Counted from the first letter of the stretch, positions 1 through 11,399 are shown. The stretch: 64,000 bases of DNA from Rhyacophila brunnea (GCA_022495005.1 JAGYXB010002069.1:3100001-3164000); one strand, 5' to 3'. A program made the numbers and translations. The notes: generated from the sequence alone by a model not told the origin.

Positions 1-1519
1 TTCTAATTTGATAGAAAGATTATTTGGAACATTTTTTTTCATAAAATCTGTTTTTACCAAGACCTGAACACAGACGAACCATAAGTAAGAGTGAGAAAGC
101 ATTTGGCACGCTTATATCTCCGCAATATGCATTAGAGTAAGGTAGAATTTCTACAGCTGAATTAAATATTTTTTGTACACGTCGCCGGTAAATATTGACT
201 GCATTCATTCAAAGACTTCGAGCATGTATTGCTGTGTTGGGTATTTCACAAATTTGGAAACCTTGATAATATATAATCATGGACAAAGTGAAGGAGTGGA
301 GTTTCATTCCGGCACTGAAAGGAAAACTGACTGCATGCACTGTGATAATCATTGTTATATAAATTTTGTGCAACGTATCTAATGTTTAGTTTAATTTTGT
401 CTAGGTATGATACAAAGTTGTTCAAATAAGGAGATTTTTTTGCAACATTTATTGTATATAATATATGACTGCTTTATCTACTTAAATTTGTGAATATAAC
501 TGATTATTTCTTTATTACATTTATAAGTTTAAAATTTAATATATTTTTGTTATTTACTTTTTATACAGAAGAATAATTATAATATATCATTCCAGTGCTA
601 TGCAATGTTTATACTGATACCTATATTTTGAGCACCCTCTTAAAAAATGCTTTGGCAGCCAAAAAAGCAGTATCAACTGCAACATCTCTAATACCTATTA
701 AGTTTTATTTATGTATGTACGAATAAGCTTTAAGAATTGTAAAAAAGATAACCTGTCGAGTAAAGCTGCTCAATTCCGAAAAGGCAGACTGAACCTGCCA
801 TTGTACGTTTGGATAGAGTACAGTCTGATGTAATCGTCAGTTTGAACCAGCCTATTACTTGGACTGGGTCTCTCAGACTTTTAACAGCTCTCAACCTGCC
901 GATACCTGGCTGATTTCATTACAATTGAAAACAATATTACACTGTAATCTGGCTTCTTTAATAATCACCGTTGATTATCGGAACCTGCCCTAGCCCCAGT
1001 GTCCTGGTCAAGGCACGCTTAAGGTTTAAGCCCCGTTCCATGCCTTATTGATACTTACATGCAATGATCAAAATATTGCAGTGCTTATATTGTAGAGATA
1101 CCAATACATACACATATTAAATATTGTGGTAACTGATCAAAAATCAATTTTGCCATACAAGATATAAATGAGATGATAATACGGAGCTCTGTAGTATATA
1201 AGGAATATAATATAATATTATGTATAGGGTTACTATGTGAAATAATTTTATATTTATAAAGAAATGTTTTTACGAAATTAAATATATATTTGTTTAAAAA
1301 AGTGTATTTGTTTAATTTTTTAATTTCAATGCCAAACAATTCGGTATTATCATTTTTTTTTAAATTGGGAAATGAAAATGTTAGTCCAGTCATATTAGGG
1401 TATTACCCTAAAATAATTTCCCTAAAGGTAAGGCTTTAATATGCAGAGTATTAAGTATAATAATGCTAGTGCCCAGTAATAAAAGTGCGACTATTGCGAT
1501 ATAACCGATTTTGAGTCCC
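1..1519. other. AT-rich filler, no gene recognised
   Basis: I see no reading frame here with any family resemblance; the short frames at 20-382 and 1085-1393 have the composition of chance. A GC-richer patch at about 780-1050 contains the word AACCTGCC three times (792, 893 and 982). I cannot assign it to a repeat family or a gene. Confidence 0.5.
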
Positions 1520-1794
1520 CTATGGTAAAAAAATGGCTGGGACACGTATTCCGGATGCCGCCAAAGAGTGCGGCACTTCGTACCCTTGTGGTACAGCCTC
1601 AAGGGTTCCGTCGCCGTGGCCGGCCCTCCCTCACCCTGCAGCGGTGCTACAAAAGCGACCTACGTGCTGCAGGTCTGACATGGCAGGAGTTGGCGATGGA
1701 CTGAGGGAAGTGGCGCTAACTTGTGCTTGCCCTATGCCCCAATGTTGGGACGTGACAGGGTGGAAGAAGATGGGAAAAAATAAGTAAGTAAGTA
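1520..1794 (+). pseudogene. LINE 3' end, family A (reverse transcriptase C-terminus and tail)
   Basis: The frame from 1522 to 1704 reads as the extreme C-terminus of an APE-type non-LTR retrotransposon polyprotein. It has the run KWLGHVFRM, then RRRGRPSLTL, then AAGLTWQELAMD, the usual order WLGHV-RM / RRRGRP-L / AGL-W-E-A-D seen after the reverse transcriptase domain in insect LINEs. A stop follows at once, then a non-coding tail to a short AAGT microsatellite (about 1780-1794), which is typical of a LINE 3' end. Everything upstream of the C-terminus is missing, so this is a 5'-truncated dead copy. A second copy of the same 3' end lies at 50361-50480. The protein family is clear; the exact clade is not. 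Confidence 0.75.
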
Positions 1795-1914
1795 TAGAAT
1801 TTTAATAGCGTTTATAAATTTATAGTAAAATACGAAATAACATGTCATAATTAGGTGATTTACAACAATAAAGGTACCTTTAAGTCTTTATATATACATA
1901 CATCAAATTCCGAC

Positions 1915-2258
1915 GAGACGCTATTGCCGCAGGCGAAAAAAATTCACGTCGATGGAATCTATTATCAAAAATGTATATAATATTATTTTTATTTATTATA
2001 CTTACATCGCAACGAATTATGCCTACTTCCACGAGACGTCACTGATTTTAAGATTGTTGAGCGTTTATTCTGTGAAATCTAAATCGATGTTATTTAAAAA
2101 ATAAAAGCATCAATTTGTGAGAAATACGCATCTTTTCTAGATTTTGGTATAGTTTAATAATTTTATTACTGGTTTGAATTATTTTGAGGTCCATTGACGA
2201 ATTGGTTGTATTATTTGTGTCAAATAAAATCACCGCTGCATAAATCAAAGCTGCCTTC
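1915..2258 (+). repeat. Interspersed repeat family R, partial copy
   Basis: This shares ordered blocks with 12399-13063, 26811-27193, 36255-36540 and, on the minus strand, 17785-18015. The blocks are ACGAGACGTCACTGATTTTA, GTGAAATCTAAATCGAT, TTGTGAGAAATACGCAT, GGTATAGTTTAATAATTTTA and a final AAAATCACCGCTGCAT. The end resembles the inverted complement of CAGTGGCG, which suggests a non-autonomous hAT-type element, but no target duplication is visible around this copy. Confidence 0.6.
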
Positions 2259-3072
2259 AAAGTCTTGGTCTATGGCGACTTGGTTTCACATTTATATCGT
2301 ATTAATCTGTTCTGTGTATTGCAGGGTCGGATTTTTCATAGCCAATGGGACCTGAAAAATAATTTGTAAAATGATACAAAAAACATTACACAAATGTGTG
2401 AGTTTCTAGATTCTAAATGATAGGGGAATAATAATTATTCTTAGTACTTACATCTCCAAACCTTCAGTACAAAACGCTTTAAGAAATATTCTCAGTATGT
2501 ATACCTTCAACTAAATTGTAAAGACACGTTCATTTCCCACACTGCCAGGAATTAAACATTTTTTTGCGAAACATCATTGGCCAAAATAGATTACATTCAT
2601 TCCTAAATAAAACAAGAACAGAAGTGGTCAAAATAATATATTTTAATGAAATAATAAGTGATTTTGCAACGAAAAAAAGAGTATTATTTTAAAACTATAT
2701 TTTAATAGGATGTTTTTTGGTGGGGGGAGCTAATATGTTTCGATATCGATATTCGAGCGTAGATCCGACTCTGGTGAATTATACAATATAGGTATTGTGG
2801 GTGTCTGGATCATAACTAAAATCCTATAAACCCATTGATACCTAATGCTCTTTTCACGGATATTTCCGATCGATTATGCTTTAATTAAAATAATTGATTG
2901 CCCAATAAAACGTTTATAATAAATTACTTTTCTAACCGATTTGTTCCGTGGAAATGCAATTTAGGCTTTCGCGCAACTGTGGAACTCAGCCAATATGGCA
3001 ATAAAATGTTGTGACTTTGCAAACCAATGGTGGCCGGGCACGATATAATAAAACATGGTATTATGTACCCAC
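2259..3072. other. AT-rich filler, nothing recognised
   Basis: No repeat shared with the rest of the window and no credible coding frame was seen. It ends at the hAT-type element that begins at 3073. Confidence 0.5.
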
Positions 3073-3648
3073 CAGTAGCGAAGGGTGGAGGTAGACGGTT
3101 AAGATCTGCCATAAACAGTGCATATTAAAGATTGTTAGTCACACGTATTTGTTTTTATTGAACTATGACTGCAATTTATTTACAAATGGTGTTGCTTAGT
3201 TTTGAAAAATCAATTAAACCCTAGCTAAACCGAACTAAGTATAATAGTTTTGGTAATTTTTGGGCGATACGACAAAATTTTACACACGTTTTCATTTATA
3301 GTTATTTGTTTTAGTTGTATTAAGAATATATAATATTACACATATTGTTGGTATTATCTTTTAATTCATTACGCTCTGCCTAAAACAAACTATAACATAT
3401 TATTATATCTATAAAATATCCAAAGTTATGTATGATTTAATTGCATAATTTTAGATATTTTATAGATATATGAGTATTTTTTTACTATTATCTGGTTTTC
3501 GCAGCGTTTAATTGTGTTTTAAAAACTAACCAATACCATCTGTAAATTGTAGTCTTATTACAATGAAAACAAATACGTATGACTGACCATGTTTAGTGTG
3601 CATTATTAATATCGAATCTTAACAGCCTACCTCCACCCTTCGCCACTG
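3073..3648. mobile_element. Non-autonomous hAT-type element with long inverted arms
   Basis: The left terminus is CAGTAGCGAAGGGTGGAGG; the right terminus read on the other strand is CAGTGGCGAAGGGTGGAGG. Similarity between the arms continues inwards for well over 100 bases (for example ACGTATTTGTTTT in one arm and its complement near 3570), so the element can fold into a long hairpin. The flanking octamers are GTACCCAC (3065-3072) and GAACCTAC (3649-3656), identical at 6 of 8 positions, consistent with a decayed 8-bp target duplication. CAGTGGCG-type ends plus 8-bp duplications are hAT hallmarks. It has no coding capacity. The related copy at 42377-43121 shares GAGGTAGGCTGT and AGATCTG just inside the terminus. 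Confidence 0.8.
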
Positions 3649-3827
3649 GAACCTACTACATATCTTTCTCATAATGAAGTTATCAAAGTATTAATTATTA
3701 TTACACAGGTTTATTTGGGGCAGTCGCGGCGTGATAAGATGTAGTACTTATAATATTGTATTTGATCATTACTTCTCATCGGAATTCCAATAGGGGTTTA
3801 CCGTCATTCTTCATGCGTTGTTATGAG

Positions 3828-4684
3828 TAGGGCCCGGATTCGTATGCAACAAAAAACATGGTTATATGCATGCACGTATGCACTTAAAATCAATAAAATA
3901 TGCACTAAAACCGAAGAAATATGCAGTTAAAAATTGTCATTTTGTGGGAAAAAATTGTAAATACCCACTTTACCCAATATTACTGACAAAAAATCGAATA
4001 ACTAGTTAATAATTTTTCAACATAATACGATATCAGAACAAAAAACACAAACAAAGAATATAAAGTTAATGAATTACAATTTTCAAGATAGTTTTTTCAC
4101 AAGTACCTACAAATAATTGAATAATAAATGCAATGTAAACCAAACATAACTTAAAAAACAAAAACGACACACTTAACTATTCCTAAATACTATTTTCTGT
4201 TTTTTGCCCGAAAAAAAATACATTATTTTTTTCAATATTATGCTCTGGCATTAAATTTTTCCGCATAGGTATCTGTCAGTATTTTGTTTATATGCGGAAA
4301 ATTACCTCTCAACGTCCACTTGGGCAAACTTTAAATAATAGTGCCCGAGTTGACTTCACTTTTTCCACTGATAAATCTACAGCTCGGAGATGGCATTAAA
4401 ATGCAAGTGCATCTAAACTATCTTTCTTCCTAAATTATTTATATCGATAAAATAATTAAAAAAAAAACTAAAATTATACATTCAAAAGCTCTAAAATATG
4501 CATTTATTTATGAAATATGCACTTATGTCTCAAATATGCTCTAACGTCTCAAATATGCATTTATATGCACAATAAAATTTTATTTTTGGATTATGTGTCT
4601 TTCAAAACAGATTTCTGTGCAACTCTCATATAGCTGTGCATACACTCGAACAAAACATGCACTAGCATATAAATCCGGGCCCTA
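3828..4684. mobile_element. hAT element with perfect 8-bp target duplication
   Basis: The termini are TAGGGCCCGGATTCGTATGC on the left and, read on the other strand, TAGGGCCCGGATTTATATGC on the right (18 of 20 identical). They are flanked by a perfect 8-bp direct repeat GTTATGAG at 3820-3827 and 4685-4692. Both subterminal regions are rich in ATATGCA words, the pattern expected of repeated transposase-binding sites. The interior keeps a decayed hAT transposase dimerisation segment on the minus strand near 4245-4345. At 857 bp it is far shorter than an autonomous hAT element, so it is an internally deleted, non-autonomous copy. Confidence 0.88.
4245..4345 (-). pseudogene. hAT transposase C-terminal (dimerisation domain) remnant
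   Basis: The minus strand gives KFAQVDVER, a stop, FSAYKQ, then a one-base shift into a LTD-like stretch. In hAT transposases the C-terminal dimerisation domain has the conserved order VxSVDVER-SFS-YK-xLTDRR, so this is that motif broken by one nonsense codon and a small frameshift. It lies inside the element at 3828-4684 and supports calling that element hAT. Too little remains to place the subfamily, and no function remains. Confidence 0.65.
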
Positions 4685-4917
4685 GTTATGAGATATGAAT
4701 TCTGTGAAAAATGAAGTGCACAAATTACGTTGACCCTCCCACGAAGCGCCGCAATAGCCAGCATCATTCCACCAAGGAGACAATGCATTCCTCGGATATG
4801 TAACAAATGTCCATTTTTCTTATTTTGTCGAGTCCTGACTGACGTTTTGTAATTATTAAGCATTTGAGTTTGAAATTTCCAACTGTTGTAATATATTTTG
4901 TTTGTAATTTTGCGGTG
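4685..4917. other. Target duplication and unassigned GC-richer sequence
   Basis: This starts with the right copy of the hAT target duplication (4685-4692). A GC-richer patch follows at about 4715-4800 with the frame for MLNNYKTSVRTRQNKK on the minus strand. I do not recognise that frame and doubt it is coding. Confidence 0.3.
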
Positions 4918-5076
4918 AATTTCTTCTTAATCCTGAATGCAGTATTTCTCAACCATTCGACATTCGTATTGTATGTTTTATTTTTTATTGGAGTTATACT
5001 TCTTTAGGCGCATTTCGGAAATCAGATCAGAGTGTATTTTTGGCGTGTGACATGTAACACATAATTAATTTTTTTC
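4918..5076. repeat. Direct repeat flanking the 2.6-kb transposon, left copy
   Basis: This 159-bp stretch recurs at 7742-7899 in the same orientation with only a handful of substitutions (for example CAACC against CATCC, and CATTTCGG against CATTTGGG). The right copy continues into a tRNA-like head at 7922-7985 on the minus strand. The repeat may therefore be the body of a tRNA-headed SINE lying on the minus strand, with this left copy lacking its head. The word CATAGTAATAGTATA follows this copy and also precedes the right copy. Confidence 0.75.
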
Positions 5077-5090
5077 ATAGTAATAGTATA

Positions 5091-7681
5091 TATCGAGGGT
5101 ATACTGACAGAAAGCATTAAGTCATTAAAACAAGTTCTGAGATAATCGCATTAATAGCTTATTTTTTTTTTCAAAGCTTTCTCCCACGTAGAATGTTTTA
5201 TGTTTTATATATTTTTTTTCTACATTATAAAGAATAACCTTTTTGGCATACAAAACATAAAATTTGATGTTGATAAGTTGTATGGATATTTTTTTAAAAA
5301 TGTAAATGTAAGTGACCGATGACATAATGCATTCTGTCAGTAACTATTTGCTAACTTTGACATATTATTAGATAAATGACAATGCATTATTGTTATATTT
5401 ATTTATGTTAATGATTAGATTGGTACATAATAATACAAATAAAAATAATATTTTTAGTGAAAATAACATTATTTATTTCAAATTAGAAATATAGAAAAAA
5501 TACAATGAAAATAATAATAAATCACAATAATTTTTAAACAGATTTTTTTTAGAATTAAATTATTTACCGTAAACTACAATAACATTTCTCTGAAGGGTAT
5601 GCAGATTGGATAGTATGCTACATATTACGACTAGCCTTAATTCTGATTGACATTCTTTGCACCTTGCACTTGCACATTGCACTTATTTATGAAAACAATT
5701 AGATTAGTATCAGTATTAATATTAAAAAAAAGAATGTTCATTATTATTTGTCGTTTTTGGCATCGGAATCATTTATATCGGGCTCCGGAAGTAAGTCTGG
5801 ATGGCTGTTATTCTCGGCAGATAATTGTTGAAACCACCAATGAAAAATGTCCAGTATTACACTTTTTTCACACAAATCCTTTTTTTTTGCACAACTTATT
5901 TTTAATGGATTTTTATATTAGAATTGTGGAATGTTTTCGATTTCTACAAAACAAATTTGGTTGATACGCGAAGCATTTCTAATTTTTAAAACGTTTATTG
6001 TTTCGTACACATCACTAAAATTATATTTATATTGAATGGTAAATGGTTTTTCCTTTTCATATTTAAGACATTTCATTTTTAGCCAATTTACGCCAAGTTT
6101 TTATTTTTATTAACTGATTCGACAAAAATTTGAGGTCATAAAAGTCAGTATATTTTAGCTCGCTTGCTTCGTATGGTTTCTTTTTCGAAATGAAACGAGA
6201 CATTTAAAAATCATTTAGTCATTGGCACAATAAATCGACGCAAACTTTTGCCTGTTTTCTATGGCACTATGCATAGAATCGCATTCCATAGATTCAAGAA
6301 AAGAGCAGATACTTGCAAATTTCTATTATGGCCTCCGCATGTATCGGAGAAGAAAGATATTTCAGTTACACTCGATGGAAGCTGCTTGAGATACCACATG
6401 AGACAACTTCCTATTTCGCAACTCCCTCGTTTTCCATTTATTTCGGTCCAAGCCAAACAAAATCCTTTATTCGGCTTTGGACCTTCGTAAATAGTTAAGT
6501 TAAACATATTTAATTTTCTTTTATAATAGAGCAGTGAAACCTCTGTGGATAGTATATGTAACACACTCTGAAGATAGTATGTTACAGTCATGAATAAGGA
6601 CTCATTATTAGACATATCCTTATCTTTTTCTTTTTCAGAATGACATTCATTTTTCCTTTTCAAATGACTCTGAAAATCCTCTTCCATTATGATGTTGTCT
6701 TCGGGGCAACTTACTTTGTATTTATTACAAAATGTGCACTGGTCCTTTTTTGGTTTGAAAAACGATAAATTATAATTTTTGCAGAACACTCTATGATAGG
6801 TTATCTGTGTCAATAGTCTTTACACAGGCTATACATTTTGCAAATTGTTAATTTACTGTCTAAATATTACCTTATATATATATGTCCTTTCTCGTGTAGT
6901 GACTCCATAAACGGGAAGGATTCTATGTGAGACTTTATATGGATTAAATTCTCATTGCTTGTTTTGTGAATAGGGGGATGTTTACCTCTACGATCGTGTA
7001 ACGTAAACTGTACTTCCACGTCTTCTTGTTCTTTAAATGCGTGAATTACTGATCTATTTGTAATGTGTAAAGTACTCTAAAAAAATATTTCAGACTCTGA
7101 CTTTTTGTCCACTCTTGAAAAAGAAATAACTCTTTAGTTTTGTCTGGATTTCCTTTTTTCATTCCTTGGTTTTCTATCAACGGGAATTTCAATCTCAACA
7201 TTTTTTAGAATGTAATCTTTTTTGCGATCATAAGAACAACTCCAACACATCTTTAATATATTATGTTTAGCTCTTTGAGACGAAGCCATTCTAATAAATT
7301 CTTCAAATGGTTCAATGTATTGTTTCACTAATCACTAAAGACAGATGAATTAAAATTGCAAAGGTATGGCCTATGCCCTATGGTGACATCTATTGACAAA
7401 ATTTGTACTGACAGAATGCATTATGTCACACTTAATGCATATGCCATATTACAAGTCCTGTATTTTGTACACACAAAACGCATTATAGGTCATATAATGC
7501 TTTCTGTCAGTATAAAAAAATAACAATATGACTTAATGCAGTTTCTATTTTCTTACCAGTATATCCTATGACTAAGTGCGTTTTACCAGAACGTAGAGCG
7601 TAAAATTCTAAGAATTTTGGCATTTAAAACAGAAAAACAGCAAAAACTCACTTAATGCGTTCTGCAAGTATACCCTCGATA
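5091..7681. mobile_element. 2.6-kb DNA transposon, family not identified, with decayed transposase
   Basis: The termini match as inverted repeats: TATCGAGGGTATACTGACAG at the left, and TATCGAGGGTATACTTGCAG at the right read on the other strand, continuing as GCATTAAGT on both sides. A roughly 22-base motif of the form ACTGACAGAATGCATTATGTCA recurs in either orientation near both ends (5103, 5320, 7407, 7487), a typical set of subterminal transposase-binding repeats. The minus strand between about 7328 and 6100 holds a broken transposase. I see no clean target duplication: the flanks are AGTA and TTAT if the ends are taken at TATCGAG. The size fits a once-autonomous element. The superfamily is unresolved. 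Confidence 0.8.
6100..7328 (-). pseudogene. Decayed DDE-like transposase with SDTCGGHNRN motif
   Basis: Reading down the minus strand, 7328-7134 gives a basic segment with WSCSYDRKKDYILKN. The 7100-6830 region gives VIHAFKEQEDVEVQFTLHD, then HIESFPFMESLHEKG, then a SKLTICKMY-like stretch in a shifted frame. The frame 6813-6259 (184 codons) carries FKPKKDQCTFCNKY, SEKEKDK, and SDTCGGHNRNLQVSALFL. Below that, KPYEASELKYTDFYDLKFLS appears after stops. This order (IxSxPxxESH, a short CxxCxxY zinc-knuckle-like motif, SDTCGGxNRN, then YxDFYDLKxL) is one I associate with repetitive transposase-like proteins common in hemipteran and other insect genomes. The Asp in SDTCGG is probably a catalytic residue, by inference. 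Several frameshifts and stops make it non-functional. Confidence 0.65.
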
Positions 7682-7741
7682 TTATAGTATACTATTAGTA
7701 CTACTACTATAGTATATATAGTATTCATAGTAATAGTATAT

Positions 7742-7899
7742 AATTTCTTCTTAATCCTGAATGCAGTATTTCTCATCCATTCGACATTCGTATTGTATGT
7801 TTTATTTTTTATTGAAGTGATACTTATTTAGGCGCATTTGGGAAATCAGATCAGAGTGTATTTTTGGCGTGTGACATGTAACACATAATTTATTTTTTC
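7742..7899. repeat. Direct repeat flanking the 2.6-kb transposon, right copy
   Basis: Near-identical to 4918-5076 and in the same orientation. Unlike the left copy it runs on into sequence with a tRNA-like minus-strand head (7922-7985), so this is the more complete copy if the repeat is a SINE body. Confidence 0.75.
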
Positions 7900-7921
7900 A
7901 CACGAAAAAAATGCACTCGAT

Positions 7922-7985
7922 TTGATTCGAACCACTAATTGTTCAGTTATCAGCCGAACGCACTACCTTTTTGCCACAGTATGAT
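7922..7985 (-). repeat. tRNA-like head of a SINE, not a functional tRNA
   Basis: The minus strand reads GTGGCAAAAAGGTAGTGCG, then GCTGATAACTGA, then GTGGTTCGAATCAAATCG. The first part resembles the pol III A box (TGGCNNAGTGG) and GGTTCGAATC is a B box. There is no complementary acceptor stem, so it is a tRNA-derived retroposon head or tRNA pseudogene. The adjoining 7742-7899 repeat is a plausible body. Confidence 0.55.
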
Positions 7986-8934
7986 ACTGCGATCGTGACA
8001 ATTATACAGTATAATATTATAGTTTAGAATTGTTCCGTTGCCTAGGCAGCAAATTTATTATTGTCGGCTATTTGCAATTCCTTACGTAAACAAACGATTA
8101 AACATCAGAGTGACAGTTGGTACTTTAAAAATAAAAACAACGAGAAACTATTAAGTATATAATTAATATAAAATAAGTTAAAGTGTATAGAAATAAACCA
8201 ACGGTGTTCCAATAAGCGGTCCCTTTTTTGAGTGTGTAATTTAACAAGATAATTAAGAGCTAGACAAAGAATCTAGTTTATGACAAGTTTTGTTTTTTTT
8301 TTGTTACGCCAAAGAAGTATAACTTCTAACGCGCGTACATAAGTACACACACCGATTTTTTTTTATTATTAAATTATAGGTACGTACCAGCAATTTTACA
8401 AAAGTTATCCTCCCAACTAACTACATTCTAAAACCCAATATTTTTTGCTTATCAATTCAACAACACACAAATATTTATAATATGGCGTGTTGTTTACCAA
8501 TTCATTGTGAATGTAATCTTTCTTACACATTAAAAATAGATAGTATATCAATTATTAATCTAATTTTCGTCACCACCTCATACCTACTATATCTGTATGT
8601 TTATGCTTGAGCAAATAAACATATTATATATTATTTATATACAGAAATTCTACTAAATAGTTTGTTGGTGAATTTTAGCCAATTGATAATGCTGTGTATA
8701 CGTTTATTCTAAAGGGTGAACCATTCTACGCCCATGCCAATGGTATGCTTAAAGTTACTGCTCTTTCAAACGATCTATTTCCGGACTTTGCGGGGATATT
8801 TACAACGATAATAGGCAATTATGATATAAGTATATATATTTTATGAAACCGAGTAGATAACGTCATGGTAAATTATTAATCGTTAGCGGACAGAGTGCAA
8901 TAACAGTCACTTCAGTAGCTTCTGACATGCATAT
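7986..8934. other. AT-rich filler, nothing recognised
   Basis: No shared repeat and no coding frame above background. Confidence 0.5.
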
Positions 8935-9125
8935 CCACTGACGATTGGAGTCGTCATCATTGGAAGTTGTCAGCGCCGCAGGCGAAACAAACTCATACCA
9001 ATAACGAAATTCAAAAACTGTATTATTCTATTTTATTTACTTATCTTCCGTTCACAACCAGTGTATAATCTTCATAGCCCAACGGGATGTCACTGATTTA
9101 TACTTAGGTGTAGTAATGTCTTATT
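8935..9125 (+). repeat. Interspersed repeat family R, partial and diverged
   Basis: This aligns loosely with 1915-2050: CGCCGCAGGCGAAA is shared near the start, and AACGGGATGTCACTGATTTA here matches CACGAGACGTCACTGATTTTA there. The rest of the family is absent. The call rests on these ordered blocks only. Confidence 0.4.
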
Positions 9126-10910
9126 TACGATCGTTTATTTATGTAATTGATTTAGTAATTAATAACATACCATCTATCAACAGACCCCGAAGTAGTTGAA
9201 GTAAATGAATTTAACTATTCTCTTAACTGGAACGGAATTATTATTTTTTCCAAGAGACAAGAGTTTCAGGCGAGTACTATGTTGCGGTCCTCATTTCATG
9301 TTTGAATAGGTACAGTGTCACGCATTGCAATGTGAAAACTGCTCCCAACTATTGTTTTTAAATTATACGTCACTTGTACTCATTTAATACTCAGCACCTC
9401 AATTATCATATTATAAATGGATCGGAACCGTTGCCTCGTATCAAGCCTATCAGGCACCATTAACGAGGGGTGCAAGACTAGTCATGCTCTCCCCAAAGAC
9501 GAAGACATTTTCGGTAATGTATTTTTCTGTATACAATTATTGTACTTACGTTTTTTTTTAAATTATCATTATTATTATATTTAGATATACCTAATAGGTA
9601 TATTCTATTTTTTTCTCTTGTGAGAGTAATATATTTTGTCTAAATCTCTCTGGTAAATCTCATGTTGTGAATGTCTTGCATTTAGATTTGTTATGTCCAC
9701 AATGTGTTGTATTCTTAAATAAATAAATAAAATTAAAGCTACATTTGATTACCTAAGTTATCAACATCCTTGGGACACCTCACCTTCTATAACTAATTAC
9801 GGCTAGATCTGTTTCCATGTTGTAATTTTTATTTTATTGAATAATTAACCTTCGCGTGAGATTGTAGAGATGGTTGTAAAACACTGAGATGAGGTTTATA
9901 ACGCCCCTCGGAATCCGAGATAACGCGGCCTGTTAGGCTGGAGGAATGTCTTCAGAGAAAATCTAAACACAAAACCTTTGTTCACAGAAACAACGGCGGT
10001 TTCAAGAGGACTGTGAGATTCAAGCTCAGATAAGAATTGCACCTAATAACCGACCGGTGAATGGAACCATCCGGATGCCAACTCATAACATCTATTTACT
10101 ACAAAGATTATCAATGACATAAAACGTCACGGATATATTATTATATTGGGAGATATTTACCGACTTGGAGACGTCTGTTTTTTTGTCTAATGCTGTCGGT
10201 AAGAAACAAAAGAGGCCTAAGATGGCAGTGCATGGATTTGCACTCTATTTTATGGTATACCCTAATTCATACGCATTTTAGTGGACAGGATCATTTACGA
10301 CAATTTGTAGTAAGCAACAGGGTCAGAGGTATTTTTATTGTTACTGCAAAGGTGCTATTACGATTGCTGTGGAATTTGTAAGAACAATACCTTTACACGA
10401 GAATTCCTCGACTGATTATTTATATAAATCAAAGGTGTGTTACATTTCTCAAGAAAATCTTTACGCTACACAATTGGGCGCATATTTTCGGGATGACAAA
10501 ATAAATGCTAAAGAATTTTATCTCAAGATCGTGTAAGATTAGTTTGTTCCCTTAAAGAACAATCGCATAGGCAAGCTAATCGCTATGTGATGTCACCTAT
10601 TATGCCATGTAAAATAATTAGTAAATTATTTTTTATTAAAGAAATAACAAATGTAAACGTTGTTTCTAGTTTTTACTTTAGTACTATTTACACCACTTTT
10701 ATTAAGTATATCACTCTAAGACCGGTTTCGTCTTTAATACATCTTTAATATTATTGGTGAACATTGATACAAAATATTTTCATTTTGGCAATGAAGCTAG
10801 AATATTAAATTAGGAAAAATATAATTTCTATAAACCTCAGAAACATACCCATTATCATTACAACTTTTATTTAGGATTTATAATGAAATAACAACATTCC
10901 TATACCTTTC
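9126..10910. other. AT-rich filler, nothing recognised
   Basis: Short patches of higher GC near 9420-9500 and 9890-10080 carry no motif I can name. The frame at 10190-10381 has no family resemblance. Confidence 0.45.
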
Positions 10911-11219
10911 GGTCTATTCTGTACTTATCGACCGCTAATGTGATAAAGTGATAGATATTATCAAACTTAGGGTAGGTTTGTATCAAATTATTAGCACTTA
11001 TTGTAACAATTACAATACGTTGGTTGTAATTGTTGCAATAAACGTTACATTTTAACAGCGCCTCGCTTGCTGCTGTTAAAATATAGCACTTATTGCAACA
11101 ATACAACCAACCTATTGTAATTGTTACAATAAGTGCTAATACTTTGATACAAACCTACCCTAAGTTTGATAATATCTATCACTTTATCACTTTAGCGGTC
11201 GATAAGTATAGAATAGACC
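10911..11219. mobile_element. 309-bp hairpin MITE
   Basis: The left arm begins GGTCTATTCTGTACTTATCG and the right arm ends with its complement (CGATAAGTATAGAATAGACC). The two arms stay complementary for almost their whole length, about 150 bases each, with only scattered mismatches, and fold at a centre near 11065 around CAGCGCCTCGCTTGCTGCTG. This is a foldback MITE. I could not identify a target duplication (flanks ACCTTTC and CACTTGT), so the superfamily is open. There is no coding capacity; the short frame at 10900-11106 lies inside the arm. Confidence 0.85.
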
Positions 11220-11399
11220 CACTTGTGTATATTCAGTTTTGAATAAAAAATAATTTCATATTTATTTGTTTTTAAACAACATGTAAGTACTTATATTTAA
11301 AATTTTAGTTTTAATAAAATATTAATTAATTAAGTAGGTAGTGAGTAGTTCACAATCGTATGACATTGTATCAATAACCTTTAAATCAATTTCAACACT

